Origin: Kitagawia praeruptora
Taxonomy: Eukaryota; Streptophyta; Magnoliopsida; Apiales; Apiaceae
Direction: 5' to 3'
Length of the DNA: 64,000 nucleotides
Assembly: GCA_037693485.1 (NCBI GenBank)
Contig: CM075351.1
Location: 128,350,001 to 128,414,000 of the forward strand
The notes beneath the pieces are model-generated. The model had not been told where the DNA came from. It searched no databases and was given only the letters and a program-made list of their open reading frames with translations. Both the position numbers and the translations under genes were made by a program. Positions 36,322-50,139 of the stretch are shown here, piece after piece (within the stretch, counting starts at the first letter, position 1; each line of letters begins with the position of its first letter).

Positions 36322-38467
36322 AGCTTATAATCCGGGCAATGCACGGGTTTCTTGTATTATATTATAAATTTTATTTAATATTATAATTATTTTTTTATAT
36401 ATTAATTTTTTTTAATTTTAATTTGATATAATTTAATATACTCATATTTTGCGGATTATACTAATGTTTCCTTATTATAAACAATGTGTACGATTTTCAA
36501 TATATTTTATTAATAATTGAGAAATATGTTGTGACATTTTCTGGTATATATTAATGATTGTAAAATTTGTTGTAAATTAAAAAGGTAACGTGTTTTAATT
36601 ATAAAGAAAATATTAATGATTGAAAAATAAGATACTATTTATCTTTTTAGGTGTTTATGAAAGGTAATATCTTCAACTAAAAGTAAATGTAAAAAAGGCA
36701 ATCGACTAATTACCATTAATTATATTATGTTATGATTTATTTTAGAATATGATACGATTGATGTTTTTAGGTGTTTATAAAAGGTAATATGACAAAAAAA
36801 AAAGTAAATGTGAAAAATGCAATTGACTAATTACCGTTAATTTTATTATATTAATGTGAAAAAGGGAATCGACTAATTACCATAAATTATAACGTGTTTT
36901 AATTCGAGAGAAAATATTAACGCTAGAAAGATATGATACGATTGATGTTTTTTATAAAAGATAATATTTGGACTAATTATCATTAATTATATTATGTTAT
37001 TATTTATTTTAGGTGTATTTATTTTTCTTTATAATGAAGGGTAAATAAGTAAATTCACGAAATACCAACAAACAGGTACCAAAAAATAAATACCAAAAAA
37101 TAGGTACCAAAAAACAGGTATCAAAACTTTTAATGTTTCGACTTTTATATAATAGTATAGATAACTACCTTATAACCCGTGCAATGCACGAGTTTCTTAT
37201 AATATGTTATAAATTTTATTTAATATTAAAATTTTATTTTTATATAAACATTATTTTTAATATTTTTTTTAATTTGATATAATTTAATATACTCATGTTT
37301 AGTGATTATACTAATGTTTTTTTATTATAAACAACGTATATGATTTCTAATGTATTTTATTAATAATTGAAAAATATGGTGAGATATTTTCGGGCTATTT
37401 TTTTCTTGTAAATTATGATGTTATATTTTTCAGTTTATATTAATGATTATAAGATTTGTTTTAAATTAAAAAAGTAACATGTTTTAATTCGAAAAAAGGT
37501 AAAGTATTTATAAAAGGTAATATCTTCAACTAAAATTAAATGTGAAAAAAGCAATCGACTAATTAATAATTACCTTTAATTTTATTATGTTAATGTGAAA
37601 ATGACAATCGACTAATTACCATTAATTATATTATGTTATTATTTATTTTAGGTGTTGTACTTTTCTTGAAAATTATGGTTTGATATTTTCGGGTTTATAA
37701 TAATAATTATAAGATTTGTTTTAAATTAAAATGGCAACGTGTTTTAATTCGAAAGGAAATATTAATAATTGATGTTTTTAGGTATTTATAAAAGGTAATA
37801 TCTTCGACTAAAAGTAAATGTGAAAAAGACAATCGACTAATTTTATTATGTTAATGTGAAAACGGCAATCGACTAATTAACATTAATTTTATCATGTTAA
37901 TCAACTAATTACCATTAATTATATAATGTTATTATTTAATTTAGGTGTTACATTTTTCTTAAAAATTATGGTGGGTATATATTTTAAGGTGTTTATAAAA
38001 GGTAATATCTACAACTAAAAGTAAATATGAAAAAGGCAATCGACTAATTACCATTAATTATATTATGTTATTATTTATTTTAGCTGTATTCATTTTAGTA
38101 AATAATATTTTGTAATTAATAGTATTTTTTTTAATTTTAGTTAGATAAAATGTAAAAGATATTCTTTTTTAAATGAAAAAAGAAATTATTTAGTTATTGA
38201 AAAATAGAAAAGGTTATATGTTTAAACTGAAAAAGGAAATTGATTAATAAATGAGAAAATTTAGTTAGATAAAATATAAAAAATATTGTATTTTACCTAG
38301 AAAAGGAATTTATTTAGTTATTGAAAATAGAAAAGATAATATGTGTAACCTGAAAAAGGAAATTGATTAGTTAGTAGATCTGTAATTGAGTAAAGGTAAT
38401 TAGGTAAATTCAATAGGTACCGTTGAACCAAACTTTTAACGTTTCAGTTTTTATATAATAGTATAGA
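36322..38467. repeat. Two tandem copies of an AT-rich dispersed repeat with a GTGCAATGCAC palindrome
   Basis: Two copies (about 36322-37160 and 37161-38467) each open with CTTATAA-CC-G-GCAATGCACG and close with TTTTATATAATAGTATAGAT. Both contain repeated CAATCGACTAATTACCATTA and TATTATGTTATTATTTATTT units. Such CCCGTGCAATGCACGGG-headed sequences are widespread in plant genomes; the class is not settled here. No coding capacity. Confidence 0.65.
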
Positions 38468-38943
38468 TGTGTGTGCTTGGCACACGGATTGATAGAAAAG
38501 AAAATTATATATTTCATTTAGGTACATGTTATTAGAAATTAAATTCTTAAATAGTTTTTTAACAAAGATCATGACATTGTAAACATATTACAATCGAGAA
38601 TGATAAATTTTAATAAAATACAATAAATACCAAATCATTAAAAACACATGCTTAGAAATAAACCAAGTCATTGTTTAAAATTATAACATTTTGGGTTAAT
38701 AATACATTATATTATTAATATGACCGTTCAAATAGTTTCCAACCACTTTCAAATTTTGAATAATGCAAATATACTTAATCTTTGAACAATTTCACTCCTT
38801 TGATATAAACAAAATTAAGAATATGATTGTCATAGAAAACATGCAATATTAGATATTAGAGATTATTATGTTATAAAAATATGTGATCATTTAAATTTTC
38901 TTGAAACATGGTCTAACAGCGTGTGATCACGTTGGATGAGTAG

Positions 38944-39398
38944 TGTTGTGAGGGAAAATTGGTACAACACTTCAATGAAAGAATTACAAGAATCAACCAA
39001 AAACAATCCAAAAATCTTTATTAAATAAACCAATTTACAAGCCAAAAACCTTATGCTCATAAACCCTAATCCGAGAGGGAGAAGAGTTATTATATGGGCT
39101 GAGTTTTCAAGGTATCCCAGACTATGATGATCGAATATGTCCTATCCAATCCAGTGTTCACAGCGGGAGTAAGTGTTAGAGGTGTGTATGTGTGCCTTCA
39201 ACCCCTTGCAAAGTGCCTACATACTCTTATTTATATAAGAGATCAAGTCCTCATGTAGTTCTTTATGATTATCCTCCGTTTCCCTCTACCCTATCCTCTG
39301 TAACAGACCCCCTTCGATCCATATCTCAGCTGACCTAGTTATCCAGTTGTTGCCTCATGATAATTCCCGCTTTTTATCGTGATATATCCATACATACA

Positions 39399-39450
<52 letters not shown>

Positions 39451-39869
39451 ATTAATCCCTGATAACCACTACTGATAAACCGTTCCTATTGTTTAGGAGA
39501 TATCACGAAGGTTGTTACAACGTACATTATCCAATCTCCTACAATATAGGCGATTATGAGCCCGCTGGTATATTTCCTGGAAACCTTCGGGGTTCATGCG
39601 CGTACCCCTAACCTGGCAATCTACTACCCAGTTGAACCCCTGCCTGGCCTTCACACAGCTTTACCCTTATCCGGGGTTCACATGCACGCACCCTTGTATG
39701 AACATACCTTGAACTAGATGCCAGAATCCTATCCTCCAGTTTATTTATAAGGCATACTAGATTACCATACTTACTCCTTAGCCCAATCTATCCGTCCATA
39801 TCCACCTGATACGAATCTGTAACCCTAGTGGGCCTTAAATCAAGCCCAAGGCGGATTTTGGGCACAACA
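38944..39869 (-). mobile_element. Minus-strand LTR (926 bp), solo or 3' LTR of a truncated retrotransposon
   Basis: The ends form a perfect 7-bp inverted repeat TGTTGTG/CACAACA. Read on the minus strand it has a TATATAAATA box near 39235 and AATAAA near 39022, about 80 bp before the end, the order expected of an LTR. A purine-rich GGAACCGGGGATAGT abuts the 5' end of the LTR (39870-39884 on the plus strand), as a polypurine tract would. It contains an (AT)n run at 39402-39447. No coding sequence of this element remains; 39870-40430 is probably its interior. Confidence 0.8.
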
Positions 39870-40436
39870 ACTATCCCCGGTTCCTTGTAGCCATTTGAAT
39901 GCAAAAGGAACCTAACGTCATTTATACCCCCATCACCCTTTCATTCCATGTGAACCCCTAAGCCTACGCAAGCGTACTCATTGTAGGAAACAAGGGATTC
40001 AACCAGGAAGTATCCATGCTGGCAACCGTACCCCTCCGTTTGTACCTTGAGATCCACTGTCCCCCAATTTATGGATGCAACCGCTGAACCTCCTAAATTT
40101 ATCACCCACCGTATAAACGCGTACTTCCTTGAGGATTTAATGAATCACCTAAGATAATTATTCCTTTTAGACGATAACTCCTGAAGTAAACAAAGTCCTA
40201 GCTGATCTTTAATTGCCTGAATTCCAAATCCCATGACAACTCTAACATTTCAAAATTTGAATTCCATAAAACCACTCTACTTCCCCAAGAAACCCAATGT
40301 ATTTAGCCTTCCACCTGTCGACAAGCTGTCACGTAGGCGTGCGGAAGCGCGAAATTTTTCACAAACTTGTCGCCTAGTGATGCGCCAACTCCCCAACCTA
40401 GAGCCCGGCCAGCAATGCGCAACTAACCTTTGTGCC

Positions 40437-41389
40437 TGCAAAGAAGGTTAGTGATAAATACAAGATAAACGAGACAAGAGTTACGGGAATCCCCAACCTT
40501 TTTATTACTTCAACAAAAAGGACTAACAATCTAGGCCTGCTGCCCACACGTCGGCACAGCTACCCACTAATTGCTAGAATACAAGAAAGCCTAACTACAA
40601 TGCTAGCTCTCTCTGTATATGCTCTCACTCTCTCTACAACTATTTTCTGTGTATCTGAATGAATCAATGAGAATGAAGAAGCTCCTCCTTATATAGGCAG
40701 CTTTACGGGCTTTGGGCTAGGCTAAGCCCAACCCTACTTTCCATCTTTGCTTGAGATCTTCAAGATATCCTCAATCCTCTTGATTGCCTTTCCTTCTATA
40801 GAAGATCCACCCAGATCAAATCCTTGATTCTGATTGACTTTCCCTTCTTGCAGATGATTGCAATCCTTAATTGATTCTTCTGGAATGATCTCCAAAGATA
40901 TGGTCTTATCCCAAATCTGATAAGCCCATTTACACCCTACACCTTGGCCCAAGTCTCCTTTGCATCCTGCTTCAAACCTTGCCCAACTATAGAATTCTGG
41001 CCCAGCTTTGCCTCACTGTATTTGAACTAGAAGACTCTTCTCCCATGTCGCATGTGTGTCATGGAGGCCCAATGCTTTAGGCTGGCCAGGCCCGTGCTTT
41101 GCCTCTATTCCCCTTGCGCCATGCTGCATGACTCTCCTAAGCCCAAGTGTGCCTCTGCTCAAGCCCACATTCTCTATGTCTGTGCCTGGTTGAATGCTTC
41201 ATGCCTTAGACAAGCCCAATCCGTGTAAGTGTCTCAAATGCCCACTTCATCTCAATGTCTTAGTTTTTATGTCAAGCCCCATACTTGACTTCACCTAGTG
41301 TTCATGCCCAAGACAGAATTGCGAACCTCCGGCACGCCTTCGCCTCTACACCCAACACTAGGGCATGAAAATCTCTTAAGGGTCTAACA
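40437..41389 (-). mobile_element. Minus-strand 3' LTR of a chromovirus (Ty3/gypsy)
   Basis: It begins on the minus strand at 41389 with TGTTAGACCC, directly after the polypurine tract AGTGGGGGTGGTT. It has a CTATATAAGG TATA box near 40690 and AATAAA near 40502. The lower boundary is approximate (40430-40437): no second LTR is in view for comparison, because the element is cut at 42144. Confidence 0.75.
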
Positions 41390-41400
41390 AACCACCCCCA

Positions 41401-42144
41401 CTAAAAGAGCTCGATGTCCTCATCGAGGGGCGATCCCAATATTCCCGAATTTAGATAATCAGTCCAAGTAGCATCAGCTTCTTCCTCGCCTTCCCACTGA
41501 ATTAGATAATCAGTCCTTCTGTTCTTTTTACTCATCCCTTGAGTATTATGATCTAGAATCTTCTTTATCTTCTTCTCAAACTGTACCTTGACCACTGGAG
41601 GTGCTCTTTTCTTCTGTTTCCTCCCATCAAGCAGTAAGTCTGGTTGGAATGGCTTCAAGAAACTCACATGAAAAGTAGGATGTATCTTCAACCTATCGGG
41701 CAACTTCAACCGGTAAGCTACATTGCCTACTTTCTTCACTATCTCAAAGGGCCCGTCATACCTCTGAACTAACCCCTTGTGAATTTTTCTGGACTTTATC
41801 TTCCTCCAAACAGCTTTCTCCAGACTAGCTTTGGCTTCATCGACCATCTCCTGTCTACCAAACGCGTACCTGTAGGCTGCGGGACAAGTACCACCTGATT
41901 TCTGAATTGCCACTTCGTTTGGGGTTCTCGGCTGAAACCCAAAAATCACCTCGAAGGGGCTCTTACCAGTCGCTGAAGACTGCTGTAAGTTGTAGCAGAA
42001 TTGTGCTACATCCATCAACTCTAGCCAATTTTTCTGGCTAGCTGAAACATAGTGCCTGAGATACTCCTCCAGTAGCTGATTCATCCGCTCCGTCTGACCA
42101 TCTGAAACATAGTGCCTGAGATACTCCTCCAGTAGCTGAAACAT
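41401..42144 (-). pseudogene. Chromovirus (Ty3/gypsy) Pol C-terminal fragment: integrase end plus chromodomain
   Basis: The 247-codon frame covers only the end of the polyprotein. From N to C it has DGQTERMNQ (integrase core end), SPFEVIFGFQPRTP, GLVQRYDGPFEIVKKVGNVAYRL (integrase C-terminal part) and LHP-like IHPTFHVSFLKPF. It ends with a chromodomain-like KKILDH...TDYLIQWEGEEEADATW that targets integration to modified chromatin in this clade. The stop abuts the polypurine tract and LTR. Gag, protease, reverse transcriptase and most of integrase are missing because the element is cut at 42144, where intron 2 sequence of the duplicated gene begins. LLEEYLRHYVS occurs twice through a local 60-bp duplication at the cut. 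The ATG at 42144 is created at the breakpoint and is not a real start. Confidence 0.9.
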
Positions 42145-42146
42145 AG
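42042..42146. repeat. 60-bp local duplication at the duplication junction
   Basis: The unit at 42042-42101 restarts at 42102 and is cut after about 40 bp. The 11-mer CTGAAACATAG occurs three times (42042, 42102, 42136), and its last copy runs directly into the AGGTATTCG of the duplicated intron. Confidence 0.9.
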
Positions 42147-45100
42147 GTATTCGATTTTTTGTAAGAGATATATTTTTTCATAAACTGATATTGAATAACT
42201 TAATGTGGAAGTCGCTGTGTAGCATTGATAGTTGCTTACATGTTGATAGCTGAATGTTACATAATTTGACTAGCAGTTCTCATTGTTTTTTTTATTGACT
42301 TAACTGTCTTCAATAGCCAGAGTCATTTGTTAAAGTCCGTCCACGTTGTGAAGCTCCACGTCGTGACATGATGTATCCAATGAACTACACTCCATGTCGC
42401 TATGTGAGGATATCCTGTCTTAGAGGAAATCCTATAGCTATATTCTTCATTCAGGTTTGCTCTTAGTGTCTTTCTGCATCATTTGTATATATGGAGTTCA
42501 ATATTTGTTCGGTAAGATCTGAAAGTACAGTGTCATATGTGCAATGTATGTAATTACTTGAGATCAGTGCAATACTAGTCTTTTTCTGGTTCATTTAAAC
42601 TTATTTGCTCAGTGCTAACATTTACAGACAAGAAATTTGGTAATGACTAGTCCACTAAATCGATAAGATGATTAAGTTCCGAAAGTTCACCAGGAGAGCC
42701 ATAACTGTTCTCTTCATTGCTTTCAGTAGTTAGTCAAAAACTGGTTAGTTCTAGTTAAGGAATTAAGAGAACTTGAATTGCAAGTCCAGGAATTGAAGAG
42801 GATTTTTTTGGGGTTGGGTAATTGGGATCCTTAACAGGAAAGCTTGTGCTCTTTTCTTTCACCCTCAACTGACTGATTTCAAAGAGGTCCAGTCAGAAAT
42901 GCTTAAAAACCAAAGTGAAGACACCGGATATCATGGATTGTTGCATTTCAGTTGTTGGCCAATAAATTTTCAACTATTACTTAATGTTTCATCCCACTAC
43001 TTGCAGTTGATTGGCGTTTCGGTTACTGGTCTTGAACCGGAGTTTCAGCCAGTTGCTACTTACTTATTACCTCATATAATTTTACACAAACAAGATGCTC
43101 GTGATATGCATCTACAGGTGAGATATAATATCTCAATTCCTGTACGCACATACATTTATAATGTAATTTCTGTATGTATTGTACTCTCACATAAGTGCCT
43201 GTACCTTTGCCTTTTGACACCTGTGACATTGTAGTTACTACAAGACATGGCAAATCGGTTGACAATGTTCCTTCCACAACTTGAGGTTAATTCCTTCATC
43301 TCCAATTGATATTCAAGAGTTTCCTTGGGCATCATCTTCTGCTTTCATTTTGATCCTTCTATTCATCCGTCTTATTGTTGTCATAATAATAATTTATTTT
43401 AATGAATTTCAGGCTGAGCTTAACAGCTTTTCAGATGCTCCAGAGCCTAACATACGTTTTCTTGCTATGCTTGCTGGTCCCTTTTATCCGATTCTTTACA
43501 TTGTAAATGAGAGGTTCGTAAAAGATGTTAATATTCATATACATTTCTGCAATGAACTCAAAATATTTACTGTTCAAAATTCGAGGGCCAGTATATATAA
43601 TAGAATAACCCTTAGATTTTGGACAATACATTCATGAACGTGTAAGCTGGTCTTGATCAGGATGTGTATTTTTTAGTTGTAACATGGCTGTACAGAAGAT
43701 TCTTATCATATGCAAAACAAGCCATCTAGTTTTCTACTTTCCTGCGTATTGATGTCTTGGAGAACTTTCACATTTAAAGTCCTCACTATCAAGGCATATG
43801 TTCAGATTTGTATTCCTCCTGTCTTTGAGGTAAAACACCAGAAGTGAAACTTTTATTGTATACAACTACCCAATACAAAGTATTAAGGACCACATTAAAA
43901 GGTTTTTACAGGGGATAAACATTTATAGAAAGCTTAGAACACACAAACATAAGTCCCTTTTTGTTTTTTTGTTACCCATTTTCATCATCACTCTTTACAT
44001 TTTTTGGCAAAACTTCACCATTTTTAGGTGCAAAACCATTCAGATTTTAAGTGGGGCCCTTATATATGTTTCTTATATTAAAGGTATCTATTAAGGTTGG
44101 CAGACGGAAACACTGCATCAGCTATCAGTAGGTTAACATCTTAACATGCCAGAAGATCCTAGATGCAGCAAGGTTTAGTTGAGCCAAGTCATTAAAGCTG
44201 GTCAAAACAGTGATTTGGAACTTACAAGTCCTCTAGTTTTAAGTTTTGGAAGTGGTCCGGAGTCCAGACTAGCATAGGACAATGAAATCCTCTTATTCGC
44301 TCCATCTATGTTTTTCTATTAAGCCACCAGAACTATGATGTCAAATTGTCAATGCATAAGCGTTATATGCCTAAGATTTAAGTTCAGGTAAGGCGATTGT
44401 GAATCACTAGCTATGTTTCCCCTTTACCATCCGATTTCAGGCAGCTATGATAGAACTGTGGGATTCAGCTTGCCTGTGCGAACTTAGAGTGGTTTGTATG
44501 TTTGTAAAATATGGGATGTAGCAATGGTCCAATCCTTGCGAGTTTTTGTAGAAGGCTACTGGTCACAATCTATCGGCATCTTAACTTTTTAAGTGTCAAC
44601 TCAACCTAATGCACTACAACAACATAATCTGTCCCATCCCCATTAATTGTTGTTGAGAATAGCCATTCTTTCCTCAAGGTACTTCTTAATTTTACTCTAA
44701 TTTCTGTCTGATCATTGTTGGCATAGCTTAGCGATATCTATTAAATTAAATATTTATAGCTTCATGAGTCACAGGTTAGATCCTTCGTCTAGGCCATGCG
44801 TAGGCCTTAAAAAGAAGTTTTTACTTGCAGAAGTCTAAATTTTAGAGAGTACGCTAACGTGCAAAAGTCTTAAAAAAAACATTTGCTACTATGAACTATT
44901 TACATACACAATGAGGTCAAGAGACTCTTTACAATTAAAAGAAAAGGATAGCGAGGCAGCTGGTTTTTACCTATCACATGTACCTGATGTCATTCCTTCT
45001 TTTTATTATATGTATCTTATAGCATTTACACACTGAAAGAAAGGATTTTTTTTTTCCGGTATATTATTTTGTTTCTGCACAACTAAGAATATTTTGTTAT

Positions 45101-48100
45101 AAAACTATCAAAAATTGCAGAGAGACTGCTAGATTAGCAGGTAGCAGTACCGACTCTGAAGCTGCTAAGAGCAGTCAGTCATCCTCAGCTTTACTTGTTT
45201 CCTCTAATTTTGAGGTAACTCTTAATCCTTGTCCTGTATTTGCAATCATACTTCTTATAATTATTTTGTATTTAGATTAATATTTAGTTCCTTAGTACAA
45301 TTAAAGAGAGATTTCAAAGTCTCTCATAGTGTTGTGTTTGTTTATGATCAGACTATTTTTCGGTGATATGTTACAGATAGATATTTTCATGAATTCACAT
45401 GTTAATTAAGCTTTTGCGAGTAATCATACCTTTTCTTCTGAATGATCAGCCAAGGAGATCTCGCACTGCATCGCCTGTAATATTGCCCACATCCAGCTCA
45501 ATAGTTTTTCGTCCAGATGCAATAGTTTTGTTGCTAAGGAAGGCTTACAAAGATCCCAATCTTGGAACAGTTTGCAGAATGGTACTGTTATTGTCTATAC
45601 GTGCACTAAGTGCACTTTGAATACATCATACTAAGCTAAAAAGCGTAATGGCAGAAACAAGAAACTATCTGACCGGACTTCTGCTTTCTTTTTTTTCTCA
45701 GGCATCTAGAATACTGCTAAAGTTGGTTGATCCCCGATCAGCTCAAAAAGCATCTATTCCCTCTGATACCACAGCTTCTGTTTCTGACGAGTCTCTTATA
45801 GTCGAGCAAACTGACCCTGTTTCTTTAGTTGATTATTCAATTTTATTTGGTGAAGAATTCCAGATTTTGGGCGATCATTGGGACTCTAGCTATCTTAATT
45901 TTTTGGATAATAGGGCCGTTGAAGGAGTTTTACATGTTCTTTACGCTTGTGCGTCCCAGGTAGGCCATTAAATTAATTACTGTTTTCCCTCAGGAGCCAA
46001 GTGATGTTACGATGTCTTGGCTTTTGTCAAGTCTTGTTCATGATTGTCTTTTTGATCTTATCTATGTTACAGACTCTGTTATGCAGTAAGCTTGCAAATG
46101 GCACTTCTGACTTTTGGGCGGTACTGCCACTTGTACAAGCATTACTTCCAGGTTAATGTGCAAGATTTCATTCTCAAGAAATTTTTCGAAAGTCAACGGA
46201 TAAACTATACTAAACATACACAGTGCCAATGAGGATTATTTTTTTCGGTGGGGGTAGGGGAAAATGTCTCCCCTGCCCCAAATTAATACCAATCTGGGTC
46301 AAACAGTATCTGAAATAGGGTTTTTTTTCTTCAAGATAAGCACCTGTGAGAAATACTCACAACCAAAACCCCTTCAACACTTGTACTTTTAGTTTTAGTA
46401 AGATTAACTGTTGCTTCAAGAGAAACAATACCCACTCATGCAGAACTTCAATTTTTACACTAAATTGTTTCTCGAACCTGAAGAAAGTGCTCTCCAATTT
46501 TCATTGGCTCTTTAATTTTTCAAGTTGCATGACTAAGAAGCATTTGACAGTTTCTCTTGTTGTGTTGTAGCACTTCGTCCTAATGTCAGTAGTCCTGATC
46601 AGATTGATGATGATTTTACTCAATGGAAACAGCCGTATGTGCTATATGCCCTGTCGCAGGTTGTTCCCCATTTGCAGTTAAAGTTTAAGTAATTTTTCTT
46701 GTTTCTTAGAACAGATTGTCTAAGCTTTGCTGTTTTATTTCAGATTGTGGCAATATCATCATCAGCATCATTTCATCCATTGCTTCGTGGATGTGCAGGT
46801 TACTTGTCATCGTTTTCTCCATCACATGTTGGTCACGCTTTCTTCCTTTTCTACCACTTCTCTAAGGCACTAAGTACTTGCTTAATCTATAAGGAGAATC
46901 TGCTTTCTGACTGACTGAATTTTTTTTCATTCTGTTTGACAAACTCTCCAGCATAATGATTTCTATTAATCCCAGATAAACTGCTAGAAGAGAGCTTAAG
47001 TTTGTCTCCCTTGTTATCAACAATGTAAAATCATTGGTTGTAAATTTAATTAAACTGCCAAAGAAGAAAGAATTTGAATTCAAATCCGGAGAAAAAGCAC
47101 CCAGTAACAGACCTGTAACCTCGTCCTACATTTTAATTAGCCATGTTCTCATCCTGAGAAGATATTTAAAGGTTTTATAACAGACCTGTATCCTCATCCT
47201 GAGAAGAAAATTAAAAGCTTTTTCAGCTTGATATCATCTATGTATCTATGTACTAAGAATAAAAGGTACTGAAATGCCTATAATTCCTTAATAAATGCCA
47301 CTGTATTTGCATACGTAAAAGAACTTTGTCAACATACTGTCTAATGTCTATGTATTCGCTCCACAGCTATGAGCGTCAATTATCAAGCATAGTACTTTTT
47401 GCATTCCTATCAGTTTCAGATCTTTGTGGCCTTGTTATGGCCATACTAGTTACACTATTGTTTCACAGTTCATATTTGTCAATCGAATTGCTCAATGATA
47501 GTTGATTTCTACTTGTCAATTTTAGGGTAAATATAAAACGTTTTCATGTAATCGTAATTGCACAAGTCAGACGTCATTTGATTGTCCGCACTTGACTGAA
47601 ATTGTATCATGTCATGATTAGTCTGAAAAGATATCAGGTATAAATTAAGGGTGAAATAATACGAGAACATGTATGCCTCTCCATGGGATTTAGTAACATC
47701 ACATTTAAGTAATATTACCTTCTTCACAGGCTAGGGCTGCAAGCGTTCTCATAGATCTGTGCTCTGGTGTGCTCGCACCTTGGTTAGGTCAAGTGACTGC
47801 AAAGGTTAGACAATATATTGTGTACTATGCTTAAATACTCTTCTGTTTTCTGTACATGCTTTCCTAATTTTGTGCCTACTTGATATAGGTAGACCTGACT
47901 GTGGAGCTCTTGGAGGATCTTTTGGGTGTAATCCAAGTATGTTAAGTTTTTAGTAAACTTTTAAATTCCTTGGTATCATGGTTTATTCTTAAGAAAATGT
48001 TAATATATTTTGATAAATAAAATGTGTATGGTTATTTATGTGCACTGTAGTGGGTGGGACTGTCCAACAATGTTGCACTTTGGCATCACCTGCCAAATGG

Positions 48101-48235
48101 ATAGGATCTACAAAAGAATTTCTGTTAAGTGTGCAGTCGCATGATACATAGTTTTAAAAATCTAATTCGCATTCAATGCCTCTAAAGTTATATACTGCGC
48201 ATTTTTTAGTTTTCCCTCATTTTCGACTATGGAGC

Positions 48236-48239
<4 letters not shown>

Positions 48240-48272
<33 letters not shown>
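48240..48272. repeat. (TA)n microsatellite, second copy
   Basis: Same length as the tract at 16831-16863. Confidence 0.9.
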
Positions 48273-48274
<2 letters not shown>

Positions 48275-50139
48275 GTAATCATGTCATAAACTACTCCACC
48301 CTTCTTGTTCTTTTCTGCCTGCCTTCTACTTGATGCTTGTTTTTTGTTTGACTGGCCATGCTCTTTATGCCAATTTAAAAAAAAAAAAATCTGATATGCA
48401 AGTGTACAAAATCAAGTTGTTGCAAGACCAAAATGATGAATAATTTAACATAATAATAAGAAAGCGATGCTGTGTAAGGAATTAAAAGATTAATTGATAG
48501 TTATTACATGTTATTTAGGAACAAATTTGACTAATTAATCATAAGGGTCACGCTCTATGGAGAACTACACTAAACTGAGAACCTGAGAACTCTAATAAGT
48601 TTAGTAGCTGAACTTCAGAATTCATGTGTTTGACTTCAAAATTCAGATGCATAACTTTTAAGTTCAGCAGCAGAAAGTTTGTTGAAAAAAGTAAGTTTAG
48701 TCGTAGAACTTTGTAGAAAAAGCAAGTTCGTTTGTAAAATTTTTAATTTCATGTGCATAACTTTGAAGTTCAGCAGCAGAAAATTATATTTTTAGTACGA
48801 AGCAAAATAAATTTTGCAGTAGACCTTAATGGTACGTAAGTTCAGTTGTAGAATCTTGTAGAAGAAGCAAGTTCATTTGTAGAAATTTAATTTTATGTGC
48901 ATAACTTAACTTTGAAATTCAGTAGCAGAACACTATAATTTTAGTACGAAATAAAATAGATTTGCAGTAGAACTCAATGGTAAGTAAGTTCGGTTGTAGA
49001 ATTTTGTGGATAAAGCAAGTTCAGTTGTAGAAATTTTTATTTCATATGCATAACTTTTAAATTCAGTTGCAGAACACTATATTTTTATTACAAAACAAAA
49101 TAGGTTCTGCAGTAGGATCCAATGGTTCTCCGGTTCTCTTTTAGGTAGTGGTTCATATATAGTTGTATTAGATACGTATATTATTAAAATTATTCTAGAT
49201 TGTAGTAGTAGAATAATAAAAAGGATTTGTTACCTATAATTAAATATGGTAGTAGGTCAATAGTTGGAAATAAAGATCTATTGTAAAAGTTTAACGTGGC
49301 TTCCAGGTAACAGGATTTTAATATGAACTGTTATAATCCTCATTATTTGAGAACTGATGCATATTATGAATTGATAATTCTTGGATAAATATGAGGACTG
49401 TGTGTATCTCTACACATTTCTTGTGGAGATAGGTTTTATCCTTGTTTAAACATTTTTTCCTTACCTTGTGGCCGAACTTCCTGGTACTTTTTGATTTACC
49501 TATTTTCTTTCTACCCAATTTTCACTCTTTGAAGTTAATTAGAAAATTAACACTCAACTGATGCGAAATGCGAAGCACATTCTGCAGCAAGAAGTGATTT
49601 TGCCAAGTCTATTATTTTACATGTCCATAGATCCCGTAATGCTCAAGTTTGAGATTTTCCTACTTAATGGACTATTTACAAGAAGCGATTTTGCCAAGTC
49701 TATTATTTTACATGTCCATAGATCCCGTAATGCTCAAGTTTCAGATTTTTCTACTTAATGGACTATTTTATGATATCAGATATATGCTTAAACAGTATTA
49801 TTCACATGTTAGACAACCATATATCGATAATGATATATATGAAGATTTGAAGATATATTGTGAAGAACTATATGTGGTGTATGAGAAATCCAAGATGCAT
49901 CAAGCGGAGTTATTCATTGATTTATGTGCCAAGACTCTTGAAGTGAATTTGGATGTACAAGTTGAATTCGATGATGAAGAGTTTGTCTCTTTTCAAATTG
50001 ATGGTCTTAATCATTTAATGTGCAAATAGGTACAAATTGCTAAGTGGAGATAGATGTCAGTAATTAAAAGTCTCCCTTGAAGATGTCAAAGAAACTTTTC
50101 ACACAGTCCCCGTTGACCTCGTTATTCCTGAATGGTTAT

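Larger units (their letters stand above)
10736..42144 (+). repeat. First copy of a 31.4-kb tandem duplication
   Basis: Sequence from 10736 onward recurs from 42145 at a constant offset of +31409 up to about 25067 / 56476, then +31407 to the window end (64000 corresponds to 32593). The unit therefore spans 10736-42144: intron 2 through the end of the large gene plus the downstream transposon block. Immediately left of 10736 and 42145 the two sequences are unrelated. Confidence 0.95.

Noticed and set aside
40233..40662. Small plus-strand open frames beside and inside the chromovirus LTR
   Set aside because: They overlap LTR and retrotransposon interior sequence on the opposite strand and show no domain.
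38944..41389. The two LTRs as one element's pair
   Set aside because: Their ends differ (TGTTGTG...CACAACA versus TGTTAGACC...) and each has its own polypurine tract, so they come from different elements.
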